64,000 nucleotides of DNA from Cladobotryum mycophilum (taxonomy: Eukaryota; Ascomycota; Sordariomycetes; Hypocreales; Hypocreaceae): contig CM071589.1 in NCBI GenBank assembly GCA_036429605.1, positions 1,178,001-1,242,000 on the forward strand. The letters are read 5' to 3'. Every line of letters begins with the position of its first letter. The first letter of the stretch is position 1. Below are positions 34,459-45,834 of the stretch, in pieces. The translations under genes and the position numbers were made by a program. The notes under the pieces were generated by a model. The model was not told the origin of the DNA. It did no database searches and saw only the letters and a program-made list of their open reading frames with translations.

Positions 34459-35545
34459 CTAGATTCTCGCCTTATTCTCAAGGTCCCTCTTATGCCTCGG
34501 CCCCTCGGCCACGGCCTCGACCAAGAATGCCACCGCGTCATTAACCATCTGGGCACTGAACTTGTGGCCTATACCCTCGTAGACCCGATCATCCACCGAA
34601 ACCCGTCCATCGCCGTACCAGCCGCTCGCGCCCACGGCGTCCTTGAATACCTCGAGGAAGGGCACCGAGTTCTGGTACGGAACCAGTTTATCGGCGCCTC
34701 CTGAACAGAGGAGAAGCTTCTTCCCCCGGATCCTGCCGTCGAGGATCTTGCGGATGCGGTCTTGGTCCGCTGATGAGAGGGGGAGGGATGGGATGGGCTG
34801 GGTGCCGAAGATGATGCCCTTGGGATCACGCGCGAGGCATGTGTTGATGAGATCTGGTGGGAAGTATTTGCTGCCCAGAAATCCAGTCTCGCCGCAATCC
34901 AGGCTAGATGTTTTTGCTCTGCTGTTCATCAGACCTTGTATCAAAGTTAGCCATCTTCTGGTCTTGATCACCAGGGAGACATGCCCCGATTGAATTCTCA
35001 CCCATGAAATCCGGACATCCAACGACTACCACCGCCGCATCAATCCTCTGCTCCCCAAAGAACGCCTGCCACGCCGCGTGCCCTCCCAGACTCCAGCCCA
35101 AGCACACATGCGCATCAACCTCCCTCCCCAGATACCCCGCCACCAAGTCCATCAGCTCGCTCATGTCCCTCGTCCCCGCCTTGACCATACCCGCCATGTC
35201 GAGCGCGTGCTGCTCGTTGCCCTTATCCCAGGCCTGATTCGCCGTCTCACTGACCAAGCGGGTGCCGTGGTTGGGCATGTCAAACGACAGGGCGACGAGA
35301 CCCCGCGCGGGCTGGTGCTGTTGCTGGCGTTCATTCCAGGCCCGGACCGCGCGACGGGCAATGTCGTGCATGCGCGCCCGGGTACGAGTCCGGGGGTGGA
35401 GGAGCCATAGGCAAGTTACCGGCGCGGGGGAGGCGGGGAGTTCGTCTAGTCCGTAGATGTCGACGAGGAGTCCGGCCATGGGCCTCGTCGTGACGGAGAC
35501 GTTGGGCGGTGGCGGGAGGTCCTTTGTGGCGTACGTGTCGGCCAT
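34459..35545 (-). CDS. Alpha/beta hydrolase (dienelactone hydrolase/prolyl oligopeptidase-like), two exons
   Basis: Exons 35545-35002 and 34934-34459; 339 residues. The intron has a GTGAGA donor and an ACAAG acceptor, chosen because it yields FMGLMNSRAK in frame. The nucleophile elbow is GWSLGG in exon 1, the acid is probably Asp in SGGADKLVPY, and the histidine is in GIGHKFSAQ near the C-terminus, giving a complete Ser-Asp-His triad in the usual order. No signal peptide is seen, so a cytosolic esterase or peptidase is likely. The substrate is unknown. It converges with the DUF218 gene. Confidence 0.85.
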
Positions 35546-38500
35546 TGTGAATGATTGATAATGGTGATGACTATGATGGTGGAGAAGAAGAGGAAGATGA
35601 GATGTGAAGAGGTTCAAGGTGTAAGCATGGAGATAAGAAAACGAGATTATGAGGTTGTTTTTCTCGCCGAAAGGGAAGCGTAGCCGAGGATCATCATCGA
35701 CTTATGGCGGGGTTGCCTCAACACCATATTTGAACCCCGCAATGCCAACCACCAGCTCTCATCTTCAGCTTCAAAGAAACGCTTTGTCTCAGATACTTGC
35801 AGAGGATTGCAGAACAGAACAAGCAAAGGGGCGCGATTCGAACTGAATGTGGTAATTTTGGAATCTCGCAAATCGCACACTCAAACCCAAAGGGCCCCCA
35901 GTCTCCGACCACACGCATGCCTAGTAACATCTCAGAATTTGGTTAATATGGTCTGGATTCGGGCCCATGGCAACTGGGACCATATGATACAATAAAAATA
36001 GACTGAAACAAACAAGAGAAATAAGCAGAAAAATGAAACAGACATCATCAGATATAAGTTGATATTGTTTCATATCAGGTGCTAATGTTTCTTTACTTGT
36101 CTTGGTGGGCAGAATCTCGGCTTTTCTGAAGTAGAGTATATATACTAAGGCTGGCTTCATATGTAAACATTCACTCTTCCATCATGATCCAACAGAATTG
36201 ATCTTATGTATATTTCAAGACGTTTTGCAGCGGCTAGGGGTACCGAATAAGGCACCACAGCCAAATGAGTTCATCAGACGGGTAATCCCTTCATTCCCCT
36301 ATTTCATATGTTCTCGCTCAAGTAACATTTGCAATAAGAATGATACGTTGCCATCACCATCAAGGCATCTGGAAGAAACTGAGGCGGAGAAAAGATTTAT
36401 CAATGGTTGTTTATCAACAATTCTATTGTTCAGCAAAGAACGTTTATACTTCTCTCCTCGACAACCAGGCAAGGCCTGCCTGACACTCGATGACACTATA
36501 ATCCACCCCTAAAGATCCAGACTCTAGCTAATTCTACCGAAAAGTCTCACGGTTTTCCTTTTCTTTCTTTTCTGGTCAGAATGTATCACTCCTAGGTATA
36601 ATGCCTTGCTGTTGGGTTGTTGTAATGATAGGAAATTGGCGCCTATGGCGTTGAGTTGGAACACTCGGTTCACCTGATAGCTAGAAAACGTTTCTGGAGG
36701 TGAAGAAGAGATCCAAGGTTGGCGGAAACACGATGGATACATATTGAGTACGTTATTCGCTGGCATATCGGCCGTTTGAGCAGTAAGTTACCTGTAATCG
36801 TGGCAGCTCGGCGCCTCAAAATGTAGAATGTATCTCTCAGCTGATCTTAGATAGTCTAAATCGGATTCGCTTTGACGAGCGTTTTCCAGCAAAGGCTTCA
36901 AGTGTCTCTGCAAGAACCGTGTATCAACTTCTGTACATCCCGAATACCATTCTTGCTGGTTGTAGTGCTGACCATGGCATCGGCTCTTGGTCCATTATAT
37001 TCCATTCTGGCGACAGTATTCTCCTATCTTTCTTGCATTCAATGGAAATAATCTCTCCTCTGGAATGGTGCGGGTTATGTTATCGACGGGGTATAGCACC
37101 TGTGGTAGACCGCTCTCCTGAAACGAACATTCTAAGAGCGCAATGATGAACCCCTTTCCTCTCTCGCAAGTCTTGGCTTTTGCCTCACGATTCTTGGCGC
37201 GCGAGGCGACACTCCGCATTGTTGCCTTTCGGCAGCGACGGAAATTCGATAACGAAAGTTGATGTACTGACTAGATTGAAAGAGCGTAAGCTTACTGAGG
37301 TGATGATAGCTAGCTATATAGATATCCATCAATTCAGTAACTAGGACTTCAGTGACACAAAAGTCTTAGTGAATGTAGGTAGCCTGGAGACTGATCCATC
37401 AGTCATCGAGACCTAACAAACCTGAGTAACTGTTCCTGGTAGCCACCAACAACGGACCGGCATTGATGGGATTGGTATACGATGATCCGACCTGAAATCG
37501 TCCCTCTTCTTTGGCATCAATGGACTTTGTATTTCAACATGGCCGGTGTTCTTTCTTTGTTTCGAGGCAGCCAAGGGCCTGCCGGAGCCAGTTATGAAGT
37601 TCCAAATACCATGAGTGATGTTTTCATCGCCCCTCAGTAAAGATATGCGCTCGCAAGAGATTGCCTCCTTGCATTACTCGCCAAATAGTTATTCCTGTCA
37701 TCTTGTTCCGTGAATTGAGTAGTCATGGCCATTTCGGTACGTTTGACGAGAGAAAGCTAGAGTGAAGTGGAAACTTCAACCACCTACATCTCAGGAATAG
37801 GCGAATCTGCGGGCTTTTGATAGGGAGTTGTGGTAGCGATTCATGTCGCCTAAGCGTGAGATATAGGAGTCCCACGTATACACGGCATAGACACTCTTTT
37901 TGTTCGCGGTAATTGAGTGCATATGATACATCGCTGGGATATGTATTTGTCCGAGAACAAAGTTTAAGCTGATCCCACTGTCACCGCTTGAAGCGGTTTG
38001 AAGGGCTATTTTCCGTGATTGTGTAAAAGAAATCCCCTTTCACTGGAATTAGCAGTCCACTGAGTGATTAGAAGGCGTAGGCGTATCTCCATGAGTCATG
38101 TTCTAGGTATATTCTTTCGGATTATGCTTGCGAGAATAGGAGGAACGGTACGGAAAGGAAATTTTGAGAAACCCTATTATTGCTGTTCGGAGATGGCTAC
38201 GGATATAGAGCCCAAGAATTATTCTCTGCTTATAATTTTGCTTCGTTATAATGCTTGCGAGGAGCCAGTGTAGTCTTTAGTAGAGAATCTCATGGGATAC
38301 CGGGGGCTCAGTTCGGCGTCGAGATGTGTCTGAGTTGCTTTGTGTGAGACGTCGCCGCGACATTGATTTGAGTTATTGGTGGAAATATGAGGAATAAGTC
38401 AGGACATGTTGAAGTTCAATAGAAAGGAGTCTTTTCGGCTCGATCCGATAGAGAGATAAAAGATGAGTGTCCCCCGCAAAGACTGTCGAATATGTCATCA

Positions 38501-41145
38501 CCCCCTCCTGGCAAGAGAAATACGTTCCAACAGGAACACGCGAGTGATGACAGCTCCATCATCAAGATCACCAGATTGCCTGCTGATTACTTTGGTAAGA
38601 CAACTTGCCCTCCGGTTTTCCTCATTTCATATTTTTAGCTTCTTCAGCTAGTCCCTTCATTACAAAGTGAAGGTTTATGTATTCGTGTTTCTGGGTGTCC
38701 CATAGAAGCATCTTTGCCAACGAAATATGCGTAACGCATGTCTGGCCTTCATTTAGACGGCAATAGCTGACAGCCACAGACAAACTCCCCTTCCTGCATA
38801 TTTGTTCTTCTTACGATCTTGCTTTTCTCCAAGTATCCAGTCTCAATGTCTTGACAGGTTACACTCCATCAGGCCAGGCTCAAGGAAATGTTGGATACCC
38901 AGAAAGCTATCGAAGGATGCATTTTTTAGTCGGTTGGTCTAAGTTGCTGTGTATCCGAGCAGTGGTCCTAGTTTTGCCAAGCAAGTTGTTTGCGAGATGT
39001 TGACCGTGCATGTTCATCTACCGCTGTGTTGCGATCCTCCTACGTAATGGCCGATTGCGGCTGTCTGTTTTTCAGGGTTGAGGTAATAGGGCTCATTGTT
39101 TTCTGGACTCAACATGTTGGCTACTCATCTCCAATTCCCCGAGGGTACATTGGAAAGAGATGGGATGTGATAGGTTTGTTTGTTTGAAAGGGGGTTGAGG
39201 CGTTATGATTTTTCCGTGGCATAACCATTGCCAGGCAGCCGAGTTTATGAGGGGGTTTATGTAGAAGAAAGAAATACATGGCTTTAGCGCATGCTGAACA
39301 AATGTTGTATTGATTTAGCAGGGCAGTGAGCAACAGAGAACTGTGTAGAGATAGCTGTTTGTATTGAGATGATGTCTGTCATGCGATAACGGTAGAGTAA
39401 ATAAAACATCCTCTTTTGGCGATTCTGTCGGTTGAGTATAGTGGCTATCGTATTGGGACCTCAGAGAAGAGGTACATTTTCGAAGGGCCTCGGGGTTCGT
39501 GAAAGGGATGCTGCGCCATCTATGAGCATCGGATAAATCTGAGATTGAGTAGTGCTTCAAGGAAAGTCAGTCTGTGGTCCAATCCTAGAAAGCTAATAAT
39601 ACCTCTTACACACTGAGGCCATGCAGTCGTAATGGTCTTCTGCCTCTTCTATCAAGGAGATTGATAGGACCCATGTTTAAACGAAGTTGGTAAGGAAGTC
39701 CAGTTGTACGTGTCGTCATCCACGCGTTCGGCGAAAGAGGAGTCCTCTATGGATCAAGTGGCAGCGTCTCGGCGGTAAGGCTTTGTGTGACAGCCACGTT
39801 GCGCTCATATTTCTCCAGAGCCTCTATATCATTGATCAGATCTTCTATGACGAAACCAACATAACTTTTCTCAACCACCCGGGACACGGCTATCCTCATT
39901 AGCGTTGAGCGCGTTGATTATGAAGATGGTATTTCTGCAGGCTTGGTGCAGGCAATGAGAAGATGATCTCGCGTCCAGTCCTCGTGGTGTCAAGTCCACC
40001 TTACGTTCTGTGGCACGTCGGGGCTTGCTGGATGAATAAGTTAAGGTTGTTCCGTGTAAGGCGGTAGCAAGCTATCAGGACGGCGAGCGAAAAGTTGACG
40101 TTAAGAGGGTGTCTTTTGTTGTTTGGGCAACGAAGGTTTTGTCGTTGGGTACAATCAAGGATGGCTGATCAGGATGATCAAGATGAGGTTTGAGCCAAAA
40201 CTCATCAGCTCTCAGCAACGGAAATCTTCCCTAAATGATCTTGAGTTGGGGGAGATTGAAGAAAATATGCCTCATGAAAACTAAAGACATCGTTGCCAAC
40301 AATATCAGTATACGTGCGGTATCTATATCAGTAAATGATGATGAGTGCGATATTCTGGCACTTTGTTGATAGAAGGGAGAGAATAGCAAGAGAAAGTGAG
40401 TGAAAGGCAGAGGGAAGTGATGTGGTTAAACAGTTCAAAGTGCAGCTATAGCTCTATAACCGCACCAGCGTCATAACAAACGAACAACCCACCAGCGCGC
40501 CTGTGACGTGTTTTTCAACATGCGTGACGGGTAGACACAGCTCGGCGCTCAAACAGCCTGGGCATTTATGTTATTATCAACGGTATGTGATAAGTAGTGA
40601 GGTCCTCCCACAGACCAACTGGATTGCACCATATCGTGTTTGGGGTTCTCAGGGGTACAACTCATCACGTCACTTTCATCACTTGATAGTGAAGGCACCA
40701 TACATCTTCATTAGCATCTCTGCGAGAATTATTTCGTTCTATTCCAGACGGAGGGTTACAGAGCAAACGGGCACTCTGCATGCAGTTCTTCTGCATTCTT
40801 CTGCAGTTGCCCCTACTAATGCTACCCATCTAGGGTAACTAGACACATGAGAGGGTATCCAATTTCACCACTCACAGCAAATGCAAACATCACAAGCCAT
40901 CAGGGGAGAAGGGTAAAATAAAAATAAAATCATATCAAATACCCGCCATGCTCCATAGAGAACAACGCTCCCTACCCCTAACGCCAGTTTGGCTTTACGC
41001 CTAGCCCTGTTTTTATTCTCATGCTCCTGTTGTTGCATGCTGGTATAGAGAGGCCAAATATCGCTTTCTCTTCTTCTAGGTTCATATCCATACTCGTTCC
41101 CCTCGCTTGTCTGTATATATGTGGCCCTCCCTTTCTAGAGCCCGC
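35546..41145. other. Gene desert of about 5.6 kb
   Basis: I find no gene. Frames are short (largest about 104 codons at 36198-36512) with no family features, and by eye the sequence is A/T-richer than the flanking coding parts. It could contain decayed transposon sequence altered by repeat-induced point mutation, but I found no terminal repeats or recognisable transposase or reverse-transcriptase motifs. The left end is the promoter of the hydrolase gene. Confidence 0.5.
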
Positions 41146-42499
41146 TCAATCCACCTTCCAGTGATCTTGTTCGTCCTTGCTAAGATATAACTCAACCCCA
41201 TACAGAACCATTGTAAGTCCCACATTGGTCCATCGCCAAGTGCTGCCACCAACGTCGCCGCCTCTTAGGGTCCAGCCGTCCGGACCGTCGCTTGTGGAGA
41301 AGTGTTGTAATAACAAGCTGGTGTAGACAGAGATAAGAATGGATGGCGAGAAATAGCTGAGAAAATTCATAAACATGGAAGCCGTCTCCGTATCATCGAA
41401 ATCGGGATCGTGCATCATTGCCTGTGCCCCAAGGTCTCGTACCGAAGGGATAATGCGAGTAGCACAGTAAAAGACCAGCAACCGGTATGCTAGAGAGATG
41501 ATAACAGATGGCGTAATTGTTTGGAAGGCAGCGTAGAGAAGGGCGAGCGAAGAGTGAAGAGCATAAGGTAGAGAACCAAGAATATGAAGAAGGGTTGAGT
41601 AGGAAGCCATGATGATGGGTGGCAATGGAGGTATATCGGACTGCGATGATGCCAAGTCGTCGTGTTCGGAAGGGTCTGAAGGCAGGTAGTCGGTGAAGAT
41701 TTGATAGACGCAGAGAACGACGTAGGCGAAGAGGAGCGAGGATTCGACAGGGTTTCCGCGGCCACTACCAATGCCGTATGCGCATAGGAACACGGCGGTG
41801 GTCATGGTGACACCGATGAGGGCAGCGTCGACGTTGCTGATTTGTGGGAATTGGGCGACGCGCCACAGAAAGTAAACAGCGCTCGCAATTATGGAGCCTG
41901 AAAAGGCAAGAAGAATAATCTATAACATAGTTAGCATATTTTTCAGAGCTTGCGATGCATTCAAGGATTATACTAACCACCCAGGTATCGCTACGTCCTC
42001 TGTTGACGAGCCATCGCGTAATCTGACCAGCGGCTTGTATGACAAGCAGTGTGCAGAAGCCTTCGAGCAATTGAAAAGCCGGTCCAGCGTATCTCAGCAC
42101 ATTATCCCACGTTCCCAGCATGACGGTTTCCACCAAGCCATCTTTGCCAAAAAGCCACTCATTCCAGCTCTGGGTTTTGGACTGGAAGACCCCGCCCAGG
42201 GTCCTCTCCACCCAATTGGTGCTCCCCGCATCAACAGCGAACTGTCCCAGCGCCCAAATAAGCAACGCGGGGATGACGACCCATTGCGATATCCTCAGGA
42301 GAGCAGTTATCGACCATCGGAAGCGCGACTTGTCGGGGGTCACGAGACTTATTGACGAGTAGACGAAGTAGAAAATAGAGAGGGCAAGGCTGTAGGCCAG
42401 CCCACTATCTCGACCGCCGACATCGAAGGCGACGGGAATTGACAGGACAATACTGAAGAGGAAGATGGAACTGAAGAAGACGGTGAAAAACCAGAACAT
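41146..42499 (-). CDS. ICE2: Ice2-family ER membrane protein, two exons
   Basis: Exons 42499-41978 and 41919-41146 with a 58-nt intron (GTTAGT donor); 431 residues. The N-terminus (MFWFFTVFFSSIFLFSIVLSIP..AFDVGGRDSGLAYSLALS) is the typical opening of the Ice2 family. About nine or ten hydrophobic segments fill the protein, with a short acidic loop (DYLPSDPSEHDD) in the middle. In yeast Ice2 sits in the ER, helps cortical ER inheritance and restrains the Spo7-Nem1 phosphatase so that lipid goes to membrane growth. No disruption is seen. Confidence 0.9.
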
Positions 42500-44264
42500 T
42501 AGAGCGGTTTGGGTGGCATGCGTATGCCGCGCAGATCAGAGAAGAAGAGAGCGGTTGAGATTGGGATGTAGAGACGGGGGGTCGTCTGGCTTCGAAATTC
42601 AGACTACCAATTCCAGCGGGTTGGTCCCCAAGACTCTGGGAGAAGTAGAGAGTCTTGAGAAGTCGAGTGACCCGAATCGCGCAATTACGAAGGGATGCTC
42701 ATCGGTCTCGCCGGTCTCGTGCGTCGTCGTTGAAGGTGGTGAGAAAGCGTTGTGGCCTTCTTGCTGGATGGATGCGATGCTCGACTGGAGTCTTTCTCCA
42801 ATTAACGCATATGATAATATGACAAACCCGCACAGGTGTCCAAGTCCAGACAGGAAATTTTACCTTATCGGTCCGAGAGTTATCTTCACGTGAAAAACAT
42901 AAATACTTGTACAAGCCACCGTTGCTGAGGCTTGGTCTTGGCCCATGGCAGAGGGCAAAAGAAAATTAGAGAGAGGGAAAAAAGACTGTCGTCAAAATGC
43001 ACGATGTTGTTGTTGATTCATGAATGGATGGATGCGATATAATAGCCAGGCAAAGGCCACGCCTTCATAGAATGACGCTGACAAAGGAAGTGTTGGTGAT
43101 TGATGAACATGAGCGATGATGACAAGCTTCTAAAAACCAGCGTCATACCTTGGAACTCTTGCAGCACTGGAGCTGAGCATCAGTGCGACTGTTGCCTGTG
43201 GCGTCCCTCATCCCTGCTGAAGCTGCCTGTGATTTAGTGGAAATATAGAGCTAGAGGGGTTGTTGGGGCTCTTACCGGATTGGGAAATTTGGGCGTTTAT
43301 CATGAATATTCTTTTTTTTTAAAGTTTATGCATTTATCCAAATGTCAGGGCTCACAAAACCACCAATCATATGATAATTTGACTATCTTGGCGTCCAATC
43401 CATAGACACATAAGACGTATGCTCCGCTTATGCCGCACCAACTTCAACCTTACACCATCACCACCGTCCTGTTCCCCAAACGTCCTTTTCACGATACGAT
43501 TTTACATCCTGCTCGTTCCTTTCAACCTTATCCCATGGGCTGTATGGTTGCGATGTTGACAACGTGTCTGCATTCATTCTTCCATGCCTGTAGCCCATAG
43601 CCCATATTTGCCGCATGCCTATCTACACCTCCATGTCCCCTGAATGTTTGTTGCACCAGTCCTCTCCACCCTGAAAAACCTTCCTTCCCTCCATCACAGG
43701 TGATTGCAGTTCACGGAAACTATATAAGCAGTGCTTAGAGTATCCATGCTTCAAAAGATGTGTGTTCCATCAATATGTTGACCCCAGCGGGACAACTACT
43801 ATGATGGCAGTGCAAATATCACAATATGTCATACATCGAATCAGTCTTGATAAAGAATGTTAACCAGAGAATGATCTTCTTTGCTTTGCATCTTTGGTCT
43901 CGATCTCGCTGAGAGGGCGCATGATTAACACACAATGCTGCGGGTTGTATTGTTGTGTTGTGTTGTGTTGTTGCGAATGGGATTCCAAGTGGGAAAATGT
44001 GGTGTTGTGATGGCGGTGTGCGATATGAAAAGACTGTGCGGCATCATGGTTGCAAATTCGAATTGCTGCTGGGAGAAGAAGACTGCCTCAGAGCGTTTGG
44101 GTGAGCTGCTCGCGCGATCGAGACCTTCGCCTACTGCGCCTACGAACGCCCATCACGGTGTCATCACCGCAGGCAGCGAGTCTTCATCGGATGAAGAGAC
44201 GGTCTGGACACCTACCAATTCACTGCCTTACACCTTATAGCCCCCCATATGGTGCATTGCTTCC

Positions 44265-44386
44265 AGGGGGCAAGGGCGCCGTGGTGCAACGGTCAGGTCA
44301 AGCTGCCCCCTCGGAGGAGAGAAGATGGCCGACAAATCCGACGACAACCCGACCCGACGACAACAGCTAGCTGCGAGTTCGATTCC

Positions 44387-44423
<37 letters not shown>

Positions 44424-44470
44424 AAAAATTCTGGGTACAGTGGCACCGTGGTTCCAACGGTCGGGTCAAT
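44265..44470 (+). mobile_element. Possible tRNA-derived SINE with duplicated head
   Basis: A segment beginning near 44275 has an A-box-like TGGTGCAACGG (44282-44292) and a B-box-like GAGTTCGATTCCC (44375-44387) with a 36-bp GAC array directly after it, as in SINE tails. A second head at about 44442-44472 repeats the first over about 31 bases with four or five differences (CCGTGGTTCCAACGGTC). RNA polymerase III boxes followed by a short-unit tail are the hallmark of tRNA-derived SINEs. The A-B distance, about 85 bp, is longer than in tRNA genes. Target-site duplications were not found. Confidence 0.4.
44388..44423 (+). repeat. GAC trinucleotide array
   Basis: Twelve perfect GAC units directly after the B-box-like sequence; probably the tail of the SINE-like element. 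Confidence 0.95.
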
Positions 44471-44520
44471 CTGATACTTGGGAGACGAATAGGAGTAAGG
44501 TGGTCGACAGAGATGTAGTC

Positions 44521-44538
44521 GCTAGGGGGCCCCCTAGC
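44521..44538. repeat. Perfect 18-bp palindrome
   Basis: GCTAGGGGGCCCCCTAGC reads the same on both strands, with no spacer. It lies about 50 bp after the second SINE-like head. Confidence 0.9.
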
Positions 44539-45249
44539 GGCGAACTCTTTTGTGATTTGGATATAAAAAGTGATTTTATTTTTGCTATATTCTTCTTCTA
44601 TTTGGCTGCGATATCTCGTCGAGGATATGCGCTCAGATACTGTTATCCCACTGTAGGTACCACGTAGTTGCGCGCGATTTCTTTTTGGCTGTTTCAATAG
44701 TCAGAGCGACTAGAAGAGATGAATTCAATGCATTTGATCCATTTGTTCATGAATATAGAGTGAATTCCATCTTATACTGATAACAATTGCGGGACGTGAT
44801 ACGATTGTTTAAGACATATATGAGTGGCGCGTTGGAGTGACGTCGAAGTAATTAAGCTTAAGACAAAATCCACCTAAATTCTGGATCCCGGACCCTTGTT
44901 TCTTCAACTCCAACCAAGATAAACAAGGTGCGCTTCTATTTTCTCCGCACATTCTTCCTCCAAATTGCGCGATGCATTCCTCCAATTGCGTGTACGACCT
45001 CCAGGCACTTGATAATTATTCCGACTCGATGATCGAAGATCCATGATGATGCTACGCTAAGTTAGCAAATAAACCCTAGTCTATTGGTTGGCGGGAACCG
45101 AAAAGGACAATGGATGCATCGCGCCCCAGCCTCATCGAATTCTAGTGCGGGATAAACGTTTCGAAACGCTTATGAGCTACGGCAGCTAATGGTTTAGCAG
45201 GTTGCTCGGATTCATCTGCCTCCAACAGCAGCCAAAAGGGTCTGTCACC

Positions 45250-45485
45250 ATGTCTCAAACCCCCGCCATCCAAGAGGCCGGGAAAGGTCTATCTCTCCCC
45301 CTTCCTCTGTATGAGTGAGAAGGGAGCTGCCTACTTGGGGATTTTACTATCGAATGATACGATTCTTGTAACTATCAGGAGCGGATCAGTCGGCACTACA
45401 TGAGTCGTTTGGGATGGCAAAACCCACACAACCAACCGTCGCAAACTCCACCTCGGCAGTCTCCAAACAGGATCTTACCGGCTGA
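45250..45485 (+). CDS. Possible 47-residue protein, two exons
   Basis: The ATG at 45250 sits in a good context (TCACCATG). Joining 45250-45286 to 45379-45485 over a 92-nt intron (GTCTAT donor, CTATCAG acceptor) gives 48 codons in frame. The product is hydrophilic (starts MSQTPAIQEAGKG, ends SAVSKQDLTG), with no membrane segment. Without splicing the frame stops after 22 codons and could be an upstream ORF of the transporter transcript. The donor is weak, so the call is tentative. Confidence 0.35.
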
Positions 45486-45834
45486 ACGTCACTCAGCCGT
45501 CCATTCGCCAGTCAGAGGCATGGCGCTTATTGCAGACGGTGCCTGCAAGGCTAAAGATTACGTGCTTTTCAATGGACAACACCATGTTTGGACCCTTGTA
45601 GATTCGTGGTAACCCCTCACAGCTCCTCCAAGGATTGGTATGCGGCTTATCATAAAATGCGACCGAGCGATGCCTTGGATCGATCGACACTTATCTCGGG
45701 CCCTCGCCCCCAGAGTTGAGTCGGTGTTCCATCTTGCCCCCCATAAGAGACTCCATGGCGCTGTCCTGAACGGATCCAAATGACATTCACACATCTTCAC
45801 TACAAAGTCAATTGAGTTGTTTTTGTCTGTCACC

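Larger units (their letters stand above)
42500..45249. other. Intergenic region with tRNA-like repeats
   Basis: Non-coding. It contains a TTGTG-type pentamer run at 43951-43973, the SINE-like element at 44260-44470, a GAC triplet array at 44388-44423 and an 18-bp palindrome at 44521-44538. The left end is the Ice2 promoter. Confidence 0.5.
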
